Of a stretch of 64,000 bases of DNA, positions 25,550 to 34,942 are shown one piece after another; position 1 is the stretch's first letter; each line of letters opens with the position of its first letter. The stretch comes from Phenylobacterium sp. (GTDB lineage Bacteria; Pseudomonadota; Alphaproteobacteria; Caulobacterales; Caulobacteraceae). The DNA is taken from contig NZ_SSMX01000052.1 of assembly GCF_004799515.1 (NCBI RefSeq), forward strand, positions 1 to 64,000, given 5' to 3'. The position numbers and the translations under genes are program-made. The notes under the pieces were generated by a model. It searched no databases, was not told the DNA's origin, and worked only from the letters and a program-made list of their open reading frames with translations.

Positions 25550-26887
25550 ATGCGACCACTTACCACCCTCCTCGTCCTGATCGGTATGGGTGTGGCGATG
25601 GCCGGCGCGGGACGGGCGCAGCCACCAGTCGCGCCGGCCGCGGCCAAGACCCCCGCGGCCAAGGCGGCCGAGCGGGTGCAGGCCGCCAATGCGCAGTCCG
25701 TCCAGGACGCCAGCCACGGCCGCTATCTGGAGGCCTCCTTCGGTCTGCTGGCCAACCTCGGCGTCGCCTCGGCCAGCGAGATCAAGGACCCGGACGTGTT
25801 CGACCAGTGGGCCCAGGTCATGTCGACCATGACCGGAATGGCGACCTTCAACCCGGCGAAGGGACCCGATTTCCAGGTTTCGGAAAGCCAGGTCGCCGAC
25901 CTGCGCGCGGCGACCGGCGTGGCCGCCATCCCGGAGATCGTCCGGCGCGCCCGCAAGACCCGCATCGTCATCCTCGACGAGAACCACCTCGAACCCCGCA
26001 GCCGGGCCTTCGGGCTTCAGGTCGCCCGCGCCTTGCGGCCCCTCGGCTACACGGTGCTGGCCGCCGAAGCCCTGCACCGCGGCGCCGACGATGGCGAGGT
26101 GCAGGCGAAGATGGATAAGCTCTCCGCCGACGGCTATGTCCGCCAGTCCAGCGGCTACTACCTGGACGATCCGGTGTTCGCCGACTTCCTGCGCCAGTCC
26201 TTGGCCCTGGGCTATCGCCTGGTCTCCTACGAGTTCGGCGGCGATTTCGTCAGCGAGGCGCAGCGGGATCAGGACCAGACCGACAACCTGGTCCGGCGCG
26301 CGGTGCGCAAATATCCGAACGCGAAGATCCTGATCTATTCGGGCGAGCACCACCTCGCCAAGCGCCCCATCGCGATCGAGGGCGGCCAGGCCGAATGGAT
26401 GGCCCAGCGGCTCAAGCAGGCCACGGGGATCGATCCGTTGACCATCGACCAGGGCGGGCTCACGCCCCTGCCCATGAACCGGTCGAATGCGGACCTCTAC
26501 GGTATTGCGGTCCGAAAGGCGCATGGCCGCTCGGTGGTCCTGATGCGCGATGGAAAGCCGCTGACGGTCGGCCTGCTGGCGGGCTCGATCGATCTGCAGG
26601 TGATCCACCCGCAGAGCGCCACGGTCGACGGCCGCCCCGGCTGGCTGGCGCAGATGGGCCGCAAGCCCCGGCCGATCCCGCCGTCGCTGCTGCCGAAATC
26701 CGGCGTCCGCCTGGTGCAGGCCTTCGTCGCCAGGGAGGCCGACGACACGATCCCCATCGACCAGGTGCTGGTGACGGCCGGCCAACCCGCGCCGGCGCTG
26801 ATGCTGCCGCCCGTCGCCGTGCGCTATGTGGCGAAAGACGTGAAGGCCGAGTGGCTGGCCAACCTAGCCGGCGAGAAGCGCCCGTAG
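25550..26887 (+). CDS. Secreted protein with a ChaN/Tiki/EreA-like domain
   Basis: About 445 residues from ATG 25550, which has GGAG upstream. The signal peptide ends near GAGRA-QPP and is followed by an Ala-rich linker. The central part contains VILDENHLEPRSRAFGL, VLAAEALHRG, LVSYEFGGDF and ILIYSGEHHLA, a pattern like the ChaN/TraB-Tiki/erythromycin-esterase superfamily (paired His/Glu on a mixed sheet). I am not sure of the family. A weaker homology to heme or peptide-bond chemistry is conceivable. It is controlled by the palindrome at 25520-25538, and its end overlaps the convergent vsr gene by 24 bases. Confidence 0.55.
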   Translation: MRPLTTLLVLIGMGVAMAGAGRAQPPVAPAAAKTPAAKAAERVQAANAQSVQDASHGRYLEASFGLLANLGVASASEIKDPDVFDQWAQVMSTMTGMATFNPAKGPDFQVSESQVADLRAATGVAAIPEIVRRARKTRIVILDENHLEPRSRAFGLQVARALRPLGYTVLAAEALHRGADDGEVQAKMDKLSADGYVRQSSGYYLDDPVFADFLRQSLALGYRLVSYEFGGDFVSEAQRDQDQTDNLVRRAVRKYPNAKILIYSGEHHLAKRPIAIEGGQAEWMAQRLKQATGIDPLTIDQGGLTPLPMNRSNADLYGIAVRKAHGRSVVLMRDGKPLTVGLLAGSIDLQVIHPQSATVDGRPGWLAQMGRKPRPIPPSLLPKSGVRLVQAFVAREADDTIPIDQVLVTAGQPAPALMLPPVAVRYVAKDVKAEWLANLAGEKRP

Positions 26888-27274
26888 CCGCGCCGCCAGT
26901 GCGCCCGCATCCTTCAGGTCGCACTCCCAGACCGTCTCCACGCGCCAGCCGAGGGCGGCCAGGGCTTCGCGGGCCCTGGCGTCGCGGGCGCGGTTGCGGC
27001 CGACCTTGCCGACCCAGTAGTCGCGGTTCTGCTTGGGCACCCGCGCGCCGCGGGCGCAGTCGTGGCCGTGCCAGAAGCAGCCGTGGACGAAGAGGGCCAG
27101 CCTGCGGCCCGGCAGGACGATGTCGGGGTTTCCGGGCAGGTCCTTGCGGTGCAGGCGGTAGCGGGCGCCGAGCCGGGTGAGCGCCTTGCGGACGGTAAGC
27201 TCGGGCGTGGTGTTGCGCGCCTTGACCTGGCGCATAACGGCCGAGCGCTTTTCGGGTGGGTAGACGTCGGTCAC
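26864..27274 (-). CDS. vsr: Very short patch repair endonuclease Vsr
   Basis: A 136-residue nuclease that nicks 5' of T in T:G mismatches made by deamination of 5-methylcytosine. Active-site layout follows the E. coli enzyme: RSAVMRQVKARNTTPELTVRK at the N-terminus, Asp51 in PGNPDIVLP, and FVHGCFWHGHDC with His64 and the zinc-binding Cys/His set. Length matches the family. It is on the same strand as cysK and a C5-cytosine methyltransferase further upstream, the usual functional partner. Its gene end overlaps the secreted-protein gene. Confidence 0.93.
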   Translation of the reverse strand: MTDVYPPEKRSAVMRQVKARNTTPELTVRKALTRLGARYRLHRKDLPGNPDIVLPGRRLALFVHGCFWHGHDCARGARVPKQNRDYWVGKVGRNRARDARAREALAALGWRVETVWECDLKDAGALAARLRALLAG

Positions 27275-27289
27275 GGCGCCGTTTGCCGG

Positions 27290-27324
27290 AAAAAGCCTGG
27301 GTCCCCGCGTCCGCGGGGATGAGC
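27290..27324. repeat. REP-like palindrome between vsr and cysK
   Basis: TCCCCGCG-TC-CGCGGGGA (27302-27319) is a perfect hairpin preceded by AAAGCCTGGG. The unit is the reverse complement of the element at 18816-18848. Confidence 0.65.
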
Positions 27325-27362
27325 GGAGTTTGGGAGCACCGTGAGGCGATTTCCGGTCATTG

Positions 27363-27390
27363 ATGCCATGGTTGGTGCGAGCCTTGGCGC
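27363..27390 (+). repeat. Dispersed CATGG repeat, copy C (partial)
   Basis: ATGCCATGGTTGGTGCGAGC followed by CTTGGCGC matches copies at 2429, 17003 and 44706. It lies just beyond the cysK stop. Confidence 0.45.
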
Positions 27391-27408
27391 CCCGAGCCGC
27401 GGCTCCGC

Positions 27409-28398
27409 CTACAACCCCTCGAACAGCGCCGTCGAGACGTAGCGTTCCGCGAAGGACGGCACGATGGCCACGATCAGCTTGCCGGCCATGTCGTCGCGCG
27501 CCGCCACGCTGAAGGCCGCGGTGAGCGCCGCGCCGGAGGAGATGCCCACCGGGATGCCCTCTTCCGCCGCCACGCGCCGGGCCATGGCGAAGCTGTCGTC
27601 GTTGCCGACCTGCACCACCTCGTCGATCACCCCGCGGTCGAGGATCGAGGGGACGAAGCCCGCGCCGATGCCCTGGATCTTGTGCGGTCCCGGCTGGCCG
27701 CCGGAGAGGACGGGCGAGGTCTCGGGCTCGACGGCGATCATCCTGACCGAGGGCTTGCGGGCCTTCAGCACCTGGCCGACGCCGGTGATGGTGCCGCCGG
27801 TGCCGACGCCGCTGATCACCGCGTCCACGCGGCCTTGCGTGTCGTTCCAGATCTCCTCGGCGGTGGAGACCCGGTGGATCAGCGGGTTGGCGACGTTGTC
27901 GAACTGCTGCGGCATCACCGCCCCGGGGGTGGCCTCGACGATCTCGCGGGCGCGGGCGACCGCGCCGGCCATGCCGCGCTCGGCGGGGGTGAGTTCCAGC
28001 TTGGCGCCCAGGATCAACAGCATCTTGCGCCGCTCGATCGACATGCTCTCGGGCATCACCAGGGTCAGCCGGTAGCCCTTGGCTGCGGCCACGAAGGCGA
28101 GCGCGATGCCGGTGTTGCCGCTGGTCGGCTCAACGATCATGCCGCCCGGCTTCAGGAGGCCCTGGGCCTCCAGGTACTCGACCATGGCCACGCCGATGCG
28201 GTCCTTCACCGAGCCGATCGGGTTGAAGAACTCCAGCTTGGCGACCACCTCGCCCTTGGGCTTCAGCGCCGCTGTCAGCCGCGGCAACCGAACGAGCGGG
28301 GTGTCGCCCACGGTGTCCAAGATGGAGTCGAAGATCTTGCCGCGCCCGGCGCGCTGGAAACGCGCGGCGTCGTAGATCTTGTCCGGGGTGGAATCCAT
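27409..28398 (-). CDS. cysK: Cysteine synthase A
   Basis: A 329-residue PLP enzyme that replaces the acetyl group of O-acetylserine with sulfide to make cysteine. The PLP lysine is Lys65 in [11 protein letters not shown], the substrate loop is [12 protein letters not shown], and the phosphate loop is [19 protein letters not shown] 28398 gives the family start ([10 protein letters not shown]). It lies between vsr and a DNA methyltransferase on the same strand with gaps of 134 and 89 bases, so shared transcription is possible but not needed. Confidence 0.93.
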   Translation of the reverse strand: MDSTPDKIYDAARFQRAGRGKIFDSILDTVGDTPLVRLPRLTAALKPKGEVVAKLEFFNPIGSVKDRIGVAMVEYLEAQGLLKPGGMIVEPTSGNTGIALAFVAAAKGYRLTLVMPESMSIERRKMLLILGAKLELTPAERGMAGAVARAREIVEATPGAVMPQQFDNVANPLIHRVSTAEEIWNDTQGRVDAVISGVGTGGTITGVGQVLKARKPSVRMIAVEPETSPVLSGGQPGPHKIQGIGAGFVPSILDRGVIDEVVQVGNDDSFAMARRVAAEEGIPVGISSGAALTAAFSVAARDDMAGKLIVAIVPSFAERYVSTALFEGL

Positions 28399-28487
28399 GC
28401 CTCTAGGCCTTTCCGAGCTTCGCCCTTTGGCCGCGAACCTAAGGGTTCCGCGAGGGATTGGAAGGCCCCGTCGGGCGGCGCCGTCGG

Positions 28488-29636
28488 CTATTCGGCGGCC
28501 CATTCGGCGGAGATGACCGCGGGCTCAGCCAGCAGCGGCTCCAGGAGCTGGGCGGCCAGCCAACGCACCACCGGAACGGCCACTCCATCGCCGGCCACAT
28601 GCAGGGCCGAGGTGGCCGCCGGCGGCAGGCGGTAGGCCTCCGGGAGGCCCATCAGCCGGGCGGCCTCGCGCGGGGTGAGCAGGCGGGTGCGGACCCGTCC
28701 TTCGCCGGCCACCACGATCAGTTGGCGCGAGGAGCCCCCGCGCGGGGTGCGCAGGCAGCCGGCCAGGCCGTCGAACCGCGCCTCGGCCCGCTGCACCCGC
28801 ACGCCATCCTCGGTGCGCATGCGCCGGTAGACCGCGCCGACCTGCCGCTCGCGGCGCGTCCGCAGGGCCTCCAGGCGGACGCGGTGCAGCGGGGCCATCA
28901 GCGCCAGCCAGCGCTCGGTGCGCTCCGGCGGGTGCCAGGCGACGTCGGCGTCCGGCTCCAGCAGGGCCGCAAGGTCGGCGTTGCGGGCGGGCGGCGCGGC
29001 CAGCCGCCACCAGACCCAGCGCGCGGCCAGGGCCGGTGGCAGACCGGCGGCGGCGGCCTTCACCGCGCGGGTGTGGAAGGGACTGTCGCCGGTGAGCGCA
29101 GGCGGCGGCGGCGCGCGCGTGGCCACCACGAAGACCCGCGGCCGCGACTGCGGCAGGAATCCCGCCGCGTCGATCTCCAGCGCGCCAAAGCTGTAGCCCT
29201 CGTCCGCCAAGGCCTGGCCGAGGGCGGCGAAGTCGCGCCCGCCATGCGAGGTGAGCAGGCCGCTGACGTTCTCGATGACGATGCTCCGGGGGCCACGGTC
29301 CTCGGCGGCCAGGCCCTCCACCAGCCGCCAGAAGCCGAAGAAGGCCGAGGACCGCCCGCCGGAGAGCCCGGCCCGTGCGCCCGCCAGGCTGAAGTCCTGG
29401 CAGGGACTGGAGGCCCAGGCGAGGTCGGCGTGGCCCGGCAGGCCGCTCGCCGAGAGCCGCCAGACGTCGCCCTCGTGGAAATGCTCCGCCGCGTCGGGGA
29501 AGTTCGCCCGGTAGGTGGCCGCCTTGACAGGGTCGAAGTCGTTGGCGAAAGCGCAGGCCCAGGCTTCGCCCAGGCCCAGGCGCGCCATGCCGCCGCCGGC
29601 GAAGAATTCGTAGAAGGTGTAGCCCGGGCCGCTCAC
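28488..29636 (-). CDS. C5-cytosine DNA methyltransferase
   Basis: About 382 residues from GTG 29636. Motif I is [15 protein letters not shown], motif IV is [12 protein letters not shown] with the catalytic Cys79, motif VI is [10 protein letters not shown], and motif VIII is [11 protein letters not shown]. The variable target-recognition region occupies about residues 180-310 and motif X ([12 protein letters not shown] and [14 protein letters not shown]) closes the protein. It methylates cytosine in an unknown sequence. No cognate restriction enzyme is visible, so it is a solitary Dcm-like enzyme. A longer start at 29681 is possible and would collide with the divergent gene. Confidence 0.9.
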   Translation of the reverse strand: MSGPGYTFYEFFAGGGMARLGLGEAWACAFANDFDPVKAATYRANFPDAAEHFHEGDVWRLSASGLPGHADLAWASSPCQDFSLAGARAGLSGGRSSAFFGFWRLVEGLAAEDRGPRSIVIENVSGLLTSHGGRDFAALGQALADEGYSFGALEIDAAGFLPQSRPRVFVVATRAPPPPALTGDSPFHTRAVKAAAAGLPPALAARWVWWRLAAPPARNADLAALLEPDADVAWHPPERTERWLALMAPLHRVRLEALRTRRERQVGAVYRRMRTEDGVRVQRAEARFDGLAGCLRTPRGGSSRQLIVVAGEGRVRTRLLTPREAARLMGLPEAYRLPPAATSALHVAGDGVAVPVVRWLAAQLLEPLLAEPAVISAEWAAE

Positions 29637-29679
29637 GGATATGCTTCGTACCCTGATTTGCCAGCCACGAGGGACCTTC

Positions 29680-30174
29680 ATGCCCAAAACCCCGGCGAGA
29701 CCCGGACGCGGACTTTCACCGGGACACGGGCCTTGGGCGGCGGCGGCGGCGTTCGCGCTCGTGCTGCCGGCGCTCAGCGCCTGTGGCGGCAAGGGCGGCG
29801 ACGAGAGCGAGGCCAAGCCGCCGCCGCCGGACACGGCCAGCAATTTCGCCCAGCCGCTGGACGCCCACGGGGCCTCGCCGGCCTGGAGCCTGAAGGTGCG
29901 GGGGACGGCGCTCAGCGTGACCCGCTACGCCCAGGCCGACGCGACGGCGACCTCGCCCGGCGCTGACATCCAGCCGCATTCCGCGAACTGGCTCGGGACC
30001 CTGCCGAACGGCCAGACGATGAAGGTGACCCTCTACGCCAGCCCCTGCACGGATCCCGAAACCGGCCGGATCTTCCCGTTCGTGGCTGAGGTCGACATGC
30101 CGGACGACACCCCGCTCAGCGGCTGCGGCGGCCCGGCAGGCTCGAAAGGCGTTCCGCCGGCGCCGGTGAAATAG
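29680..30174 (+). CDS. COG3650-like lipoprotein
   Basis: About 164 residues from ATG 29680, which has GAGGGA upstream. A lipobox (LSAC) anchors it. The mature part resembles a COG3650-type domain: PAWSLKVRGTALSVTRYA, then TMKVTLYASPCTDPETGRIF, PFVAEVDMPDD and the closing LSGCGG. The two cysteines (PCTD and SGCG) probably form a disulfide. Such proteins are predicted envelope components of unknown function, sometimes with META/lysozyme-inhibitor-like neighbours. It is divergent from the methyltransferase with start codons 44 bases apart. Confidence 0.7.
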   Translation: MPKTPARPGRGLSPGHGPWAAAAAFALVLPALSACGGKGGDESEAKPPPPDTASNFAQPLDAHGASPAWSLKVRGTALSVTRYAQADATATSPGADIQPHSANWLGTLPNGQTMKVTLYASPCTDPETGRIFPFVAEVDMPDDTPLSGCGGPAGSKGVPPAPVK

Positions 30175-30202
30175 CCGGTCAGGTCGAGGGCGGCGGCGCG
30201 GC

Positions 30203-30382
30203 TCAGCCGTGCTGCAGTTCGAGGGTCTGGAACTGCGAGTGGCCGGCGGCCTTGCTCACATGCGGTCCGGGCAGGACGAAGCCCACGGCGATCGCTGCGG
30301 CGGCGACCAGGGCCAGGACGGCCTTCAGGTCGAGGGGCGCGCGGGCGGCGCGGGTCTCGGTCTGGGTCGGGGTCTCGGTCAT
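30203..30382 (-). CDS. Small single-TM protein of unknown function
   Basis: A 59-residue protein missed by long-frame searches because the frame continues upstream. ATG 30382 has GAGG five bases before it. An acidic/Thr-rich N-terminus (MTETPTQTETRAARAP) is followed by one TM helix (about residues 19-41, AVLALVAAAAIAVGFVLPG) and a short basic-His tail. The layout suggests an inner-membrane peptide with a periplasmic tail. Function unknown; convergent with the COG3650-like gene and divergent from the D-aminoacylase gene. Confidence 0.6.
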   Translation of the reverse strand: MTETPTQTETRAARAPLDLKAVLALVAAAAIAVGFVLPGPHVSKAAGHSQFQTLELQHG

Positions 30383-30589
30383 GGTCGCCTCAAGCTTGTC
30401 GCGGTGGAGAAAAGCCCGGGCGCGGCGGCGGGTTCCCAGAGTCAAGCTGCCGGTCAAGCTGCGGGGAGTCAGGGTGCGGCGGCGGCCGGCCCTGGCCGCC
30501 AGTCTGTCCTTGCCCGCACGCGTCCGGCGGCGGCAAAGTGTCCGGCAGGCCGCGAAGACTGCGGACAAGCTCACCACAGGGAGCGCGCG

Positions 30590-32353
30590 ATGGAAAAGGC
30601 TTACGACCTCGTCGTCCGGGGCGGCAGCGTCATCGACGGGACCGGCCGGCCAGCCTTCGAGGCTGACGTGGCGGTCAAGGACGGCGTCATCGCCGGGGTG
30701 GGCCGCGTGGCCGGCGCCGGCGCCGAGGAGATCGACGCGCGCGGCCTGATGGTCACCCCGGGCTTCGTCGACATCCACACCCACTACGACGGCCAGGCGA
30801 CCTGGGACGCGCGCATGCAGCCGTCGTCCTGGCACGGGGTCACCACCGTGGTCATGGGCAACTGCGGGGTGGGCTTCGCCCCCTGCCGCGACGCCGACCA
30901 CGACCGGCTGATCCGGCTGATGGAGGGCGTCGAGGACATCCCGTTCCCGGTGCTGGCCGAGGGCCTGCCGTGGACCTGGGAAAGCTATCCCGACTACCTC
31001 GACAGCCTGGCGAAGCGCCGCTTCGACGTCGATATCGCCAGCCAGCTGCCGCACGCGGCCCTGCGGGTCTTCGTCATGGGCCAGCGCGGCGTCGACCGCG
31101 AGCCGGCGACCGAGGCCGACATCCACGCGATGGCGGCCATCGCGCAACGGGCCATGGACGCCGGCGCCATCGGCTTCGGCACCTCGCGCACCTTGAACCA
31201 CCGCTCCTCCGACGGCTCGCCGATCGCCACGCTGACCGCCGGCGAGGACGAGCTGACCGGCATCGCGCTCGGCATGGCCGCCGCTGGGAACGGCGCGGGC
31301 CGCGGCGTCCTGCAGGTGGTCAGCGACTTCAACGATCCCGTCGAGGAGTTCGCCATGCTGCGGCGGGTCGTCGAGGCCTCGGGCCGGCCGCTGAGCTTCT
31401 CCCTGCTGCAAAGCCCGCGCGACCCCGAGCAGTGGCGGCTGATGCTCGACCAGATGAGCGACGCCCGGGCCGCCGGCCTGCAGATGCGCGCCCAGGTGGC
31501 CACGCGGCCGGTGGGCGTTCTGTTCGGCCTGGAGCTGACCGCCAATCCCTTCAGCACCTACCCGACCTACCGCGAGATCGCGAAGCTGACCCTGGCCGAG
31601 CGCGTCGTGCGGCTGCGCGATCCCACCTTCCGCGCGCGCCTGCTGGCCGACGAGCCCGACAGCGGCCGCGCGCCCGGCCTGTCGCCGGCCCGCGCCTGGG
31701 AGCGGATCTTCCCCATGGGCCTCGACAGCCCCGACTACGAACCGACGCCGGACCAGTCGATCGGGGGCCTGGCCGAGGCGCGGGGGGCCGATCCGCGCGC
31801 GCTGGCGCTGGACCACATGCTGGACGGCGGGGCGGGCGGCGGGCGCGGCATGCTCTATCTGCCGCTGCTCAACTACGCCGGGGCCGATCTCAGCCACGTG
31901 CTCACCATGCTGCAGCACGACTGCGTGGTCCCCGGCCTGTCGGACGGGGGCGCGCACGTCGGCATGATCTGCGACGGCAGCTTCCCGACCACCAACCTGG
32001 TCCACTGGACCCGCGACCGGACCCGCGGCCCCCGGCTCAGCGTCGAGAAGATGGTCAAGGCCCAGTGCCGCGACACCGCCGAGACCGTGGGCCTGTTCGA
32101 CCGCGGCCTGCTGGCGCCCGGCTACCGCGCCGACCTCAACGTCATCGACTATCCGCGCCTGACGCTGAAGGCGCCGCAGGTGGCCTACGACCTGCCCACC
32201 GGCGGCCGGAGGCTGATCCAGAGGGCGGAAGGCTATGTGGCGACCATCGTGGCCGGCCAGGTCACCTACCGCGACGGCGAGCCCACCGACGCCCTGCCCG
32301 GCCGCCTGCTGCGCGGGGCGCAAGCCACGCCGGCGGCGCTGGCGGCGGAATAG
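30590..32353 (+). CDS. N-acyl-D-amino-acid deacylase family amidohydrolase
   Basis: A 587-residue enzyme of the D-aminoacylase/dihydroorotase superfamily. ATG 30590 has an AGGGAG site. The metal-binding HxH is His63/His65 in [23 protein letters not shown], the [15 protein letters not shown] region and [18 protein letters not shown] (conserved Asp) are other family marks. These enzymes remove acyl groups from N-acyl-D-amino acids, often derived from peptidoglycan turnover or exogenous peptides. The gene is monocistronic with about 207 bases of non-coding DNA upstream. Confidence 0.87.
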   Translation: MEKAYDLVVRGGSVIDGTGRPAFEADVAVKDGVIAGVGRVAGAGAEEIDARGLMVTPGFVDIHTHYDGQATWDARMQPSSWHGVTTVVMGNCGVGFAPCRDADHDRLIRLMEGVEDIPFPVLAEGLPWTWESYPDYLDSLAKRRFDVDIASQLPHAALRVFVMGQRGVDREPATEADIHAMAAIAQRAMDAGAIGFGTSRTLNHRSSDGSPIATLTAGEDELTGIALGMAAAGNGAGRGVLQVVSDFNDPVEEFAMLRRVVEASGRPLSFSLLQSPRDPEQWRLMLDQMSDARAAGLQMRAQVATRPVGVLFGLELTANPFSTYPTYREIAKLTLAERVVRLRDPTFRARLLADEPDSGRAPGLSPARAWERIFPMGLDSPDYEPTPDQSIGGLAEARGADPRALALDHMLDGGAGGGRGMLYLPLLNYAGADLSHVLTMLQHDCVVPGLSDGGAHVGMICDGSFPTTNLVHWTRDRTRGPRLSVEKMVKAQCRDTAETVGLFDRGLLAPGYRADLNVIDYPRLTLKAPQVAYDLPTGGRRLIQRAEGYVATIVAGQVTYRDGEPTDALPGRLLRGAQATPAALAAE

Positions 32354-32362
32354 GCGGCGCGG

Positions 32363-32522
32363 CATCCCTCCCTCTTCAGGGGAGGGTGGCCGAGGCGAAG
32401 CCGAGGTCGGGCGGGGGTTTGTGGGCCAGACTGAGAGCTGACCGCCTGAACGCGACTCCCCACCCTGGCCGCCACGCGGCCTGTCCCTCCCCTAACCTGT
32501 CCCTCCCCGAAGAGGAGGGATG
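32363..32522. repeat. 160-bp palindromic intergenic element before recQ
   Basis: The left end (CATCCCTCCCTCTTCAGGGG) pairs imperfectly with the right end (CCCCGAAGAGGAGGGATG). The interior carries GGCCGAGGCGAAGCCGAGG and GGCCGCCACGCGGCC hairpins. The right end supplies both an AGGAGG and the ATG at 32520 of an upstream recQ frame. Confidence 0.65.
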
Positions 32523-32570
32523 TGCGTTCGCCGCATGGCAATCGCGGTGAGTCGCCCCCATAAAGCCCCC

Positions 32571-34418
32571 ATGCCCTCCGCCGTCGCCGAAGCGCCCGCC
32601 GATCCGCTGGACGAAGCCCGCGCGATCCTGCGCCGCACCTTCGGCCACGCCGAGTTCCGCGGCCTGCAGGCCAACGTCATCGCCGAAGTCCTGGCCGGCA
32701 ACAGCGCCATGGCCGTGCTGCCCACCGGCGGCGGCAAGAGCGTCTGCTATCAGATCCCCAGCATGATGCGCCCAGGCCTGGGCCTCGTCGTCTCGCCGCT
32801 GATCGCGCTGATGACCGACCAGGTGGCCGGCCTGCAGCAGTCGGGCGTAGCGGCGGCGCGTCTGGATTCCAACATCGACCCGCAGGAGAAGGCCGACACC
32901 TGGCGGCGGATCGAGGCCGGCGAGCTCGACCTGCTCTACGTCTCGCCGGAAGGCCTGATGCAGCCCTGGATGCTGGAGCGGCTGGCGCGGGTTCCCCTGG
33001 CGCTGATCGCCATCGACGAGGCCCACTGCGTCAGCCAGTGGGGCCACGATTTCCGCCCCGAGTACCGGATGCTGGGGCGCCTGGCCGAGCTGTTCCCCGG
33101 CGTGCCGCGCCTGGCGGTCACCGCCACCGCCGACGCCCGCACCCGCGACGACATCCGCGCCGAGCTCCACCTGGAGGCTTCGCCGGAGTTCGTGGACAGC
33201 TTCGCGCGGCCGGAACTGGTGCTGTCGGCGGAGCGCAAGCGCGGCTCGGCCCTGAAGCGCGTCGTGGAGCTGGTGGCGGCGCGGCCGGACCGCTCGGGCG
33301 TGATCTACGCCGGCTCCCGCGACAAGACCGAGCAGATCGCGCAGGCCCTGCGCGACGCCGGCGTCCCGGCGCTGGCCTACCACGCGGGCCTGGAACGGCA
33401 GCTGCGCTCCGACCGGCTGGAGCAGTTCCTGCAGGCGGACGCCGCGGTGATGGTGGCGACCATCGCCTTCGGCATGGGGGTCGACAAGCCGGACGTGCGC
33501 TTCGTGATCCACGCCGACGCCCCGGCCTCCATCGAGGCCTATTGGCAGGAGATCGGCCGCGCCGGGCGCGACGGCGACCTGGCCGAGGGCATCACCCTCT
33601 ATGGCGCGGCCGACATGAGCTGGGCGCTGCGCCGCATCGGCGAGCGCGATGTCGATCCGGTGGTGAAGCAGGCGCAGACGGCCAAGGTGCGCCAGCTCTA
33701 CGCCCTGCTGGACGGCACCGGCTGCCGGGCGGCGACGGTCCGGCGCTACTTCGGCGAGGAGGGCGTCGAGGCCTGCGGCCAGTGCGACCTCTGCACCGGC
33801 CGGATCGACCTTTCCGACGCCACCGAGGCCGCGCAGAAGGCCCTGTCGGCGGCCCACCGCCTGGGCGGCCGCTTCGGGCGCGGCCGGCTGGTGGACCACC
33901 TCTTGGGCAAGACCAAGGACGTCAGCGACTCCGAGGCGGCGCTGTCGACCTGGGGCATCGGCCAGGAGCTCTCCGCCAGCGCCTGGCGCGACCTGGTCGA
34001 GCAGCTCTTGTTCGAGGGCCTGCTGCGCGAGGACCCCAACGACGGCCGCCCGCTGGTGGGCGTGGGCGATGCGGACGCCGTGCGCGCGGTGTTCCGCGGC
34101 GAGCGGCGCGTGGCGATCCAGACCCGCGCCGAGGAACCCGCCGGCCGGGTCCGAAAGGCCCGGAAGGGGCGTGAGACCCTGGCGACGGCGCCATCGGACA
34201 AGGCGCTGTTCGAGGCCCTGCGCGCCTGGCGGTCCCGCGAGGCCAAGGGCCAGCACGTGCCGCCCTATGTCATCTTCCACGACCGCACCCTGGCCGAGAT
34301 CGCCGCGGTGAAGCCCGGCTCCCGCGCCGCGCTCGAGCGCGTCAACGGCGTCGGCGAAGGCAAGCTCGCCCGCTATGGCGCGGCCGTGCTGGAGGTGGTG
34401 GCCGGCTTCGCCGGCTAG
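32571..34418 (+). CDS. recQ: ATP-dependent DNA helicase RecQ
   Basis: About 615 residues. The 3'-5' helicase core starts with FRGLQANVIAEVLAG, Walker A is LPTGGGKSVCYQIP at about residues 50-63, and the DEAH box is AIDEAHCVSQWGHDFRPEY. Motif VI is EIGRAGRDGD. The zinc-binding four-cysteine region is CRAATVRRYFGEEGVEACGQCDLC, and an HRDC domain closes the protein (FEALRAWRSREAKGQHVPPY). Start is uncertain: ATG 32520 and 32535 are in frame, but the first lies in a palindromic repeat. The stop shares CTAG with the convergent gene. Confidence 0.95.
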   Translation: MPSAVAEAPADPLDEARAILRRTFGHAEFRGLQANVIAEVLAGNSAMAVLPTGGGKSVCYQIPSMMRPGLGLVVSPLIALMTDQVAGLQQSGVAAARLDSNIDPQEKADTWRRIEAGELDLLYVSPEGLMQPWMLERLARVPLALIAIDEAHCVSQWGHDFRPEYRMLGRLAELFPGVPRLAVTATADARTRDDIRAELHLEASPEFVDSFARPELVLSAERKRGSALKRVVELVAARPDRSGVIYAGSRDKTEQIAQALRDAGVPALAYHAGLERQLRSDRLEQFLQADAAVMVATIAFGMGVDKPDVRFVIHADAPASIEAYWQEIGRAGRDGDLAEGITLYGAADMSWALRRIGERDVDPVVKQAQTAKVRQLYALLDGTGCRAATVRRYFGEEGVEACGQCDLCTGRIDLSDATEAAQKALSAAHRLGGRFGRGRLVDHLLGKTKDVSDSEAALSTWGIGQELSASAWRDLVEQLLFEGLLREDPNDGRPLVGVGDADAVRAVFRGERRVAIQTRAEEPAGRVRKARKGRETLATAPSDKALFEALRAWRSREAKGQHVPPYVIFHDRTLAEIAAVKPGSRAALERVNGVGEGKLARYGAAVLEVVAGFAG

Positions 34419-34876
34419 GGCGTGGCGGCCTTGAAGGCCGGAGCCGCGGGCGCCGTTGCAGCGCAACGCTTCACCTCGCCCGCCTTGCAGGCGGCCACGT
34501 CGGCGCGCCAGGCGTCCATGGCCTTGTCGTAGTCCGCCTTGACCTTGGCGTTGGCGGCGTCCTGCCGGGCGAGGCCCGCCTTGTAGTCGGCCACCGCCTG
34601 CTCATAGGCCGCGCGCCTGGCGGCGTTGCGCGCGTCGACCGCGGCGTTCTTCCGGGCGATCTCGACATTCAGGGCGGCGCTCCGCCGCGCCTGGTCGGCC
34701 AGCTCCTCAGCGGTCGCCAGCTTGGCGGCGAGGACCGCATCCGACGGCGGCGGCGCGGCGGCGGCCGGTATCGGCGGCGGCGGCGAGCCAAGCGCGGGGC
34801 CGGCCAGGACGACGGCGGACAGGACGACGGCGGACAGGGCGACGGCGGACAGACAGGCGACGGCGATCGATCTCAT
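34415..34876 (-). CDS. Secreted Ala-rich helical protein of unknown function
   Basis: A 153-residue exported protein. ATG 34876 has a GGGAG site. The signal peptide contains a three-fold repeat of SAVVL-like units, encoded by a 15-bp DNA repeat (34806-34850). The mature part is Ala/Lys/Glu-rich and predicted coiled coil (about residues 55-130: AEELADQARRSAALNVEIA and YEQAVADYKAGLA), with two cysteines near the end (VAACKAGEVKRCAAT). No family recognised. Stop codon shares CTAG with recQ. Confidence 0.7.
   Translation of the reverse strand: MRSIAVACLSAVALSAVVLSAVVLAGPALGSPPPPIPAAAAPPPSDAVLAAKLATAEELADQARRSAALNVEIARKNAAVDARNAARRAAYEQAVADYKAGLARQDAANAKVKADYDKAMDAWRADVAACKAGEVKRCAATAPAAPAFKAATP
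34806..34850. repeat. 15-bp tandem repeat, three copies, within a signal-peptide coding region
   Basis: Two exact copies of AGGACGACGGCGGAC and a third with one change (AGGGCGACGGCGGAC). Each encodes five residues of the hydrophobic signal core, giving the SAVVL/SAVVL/SAVAL repetition. Confidence 0.8.
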
Positions 34877-34942
34877 GGTGCGCTCCCAAGGCTGCATATG
34901 GTGAAGCTTCGGGATTCGCGCCAGACGCCGCCTTTATCCCGA

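Noticed and set aside
28488..29636. A complete restriction-modification system
   Set aside because: Only a methyltransferase and Vsr are present; no endonuclease gene is visible between or beside them.
34806..34850. Possible CRISPR-like repeats
   Set aside because: The units are directly adjacent with no spacers and lie in a signal-peptide coding region; this is a simple tandem repeat.
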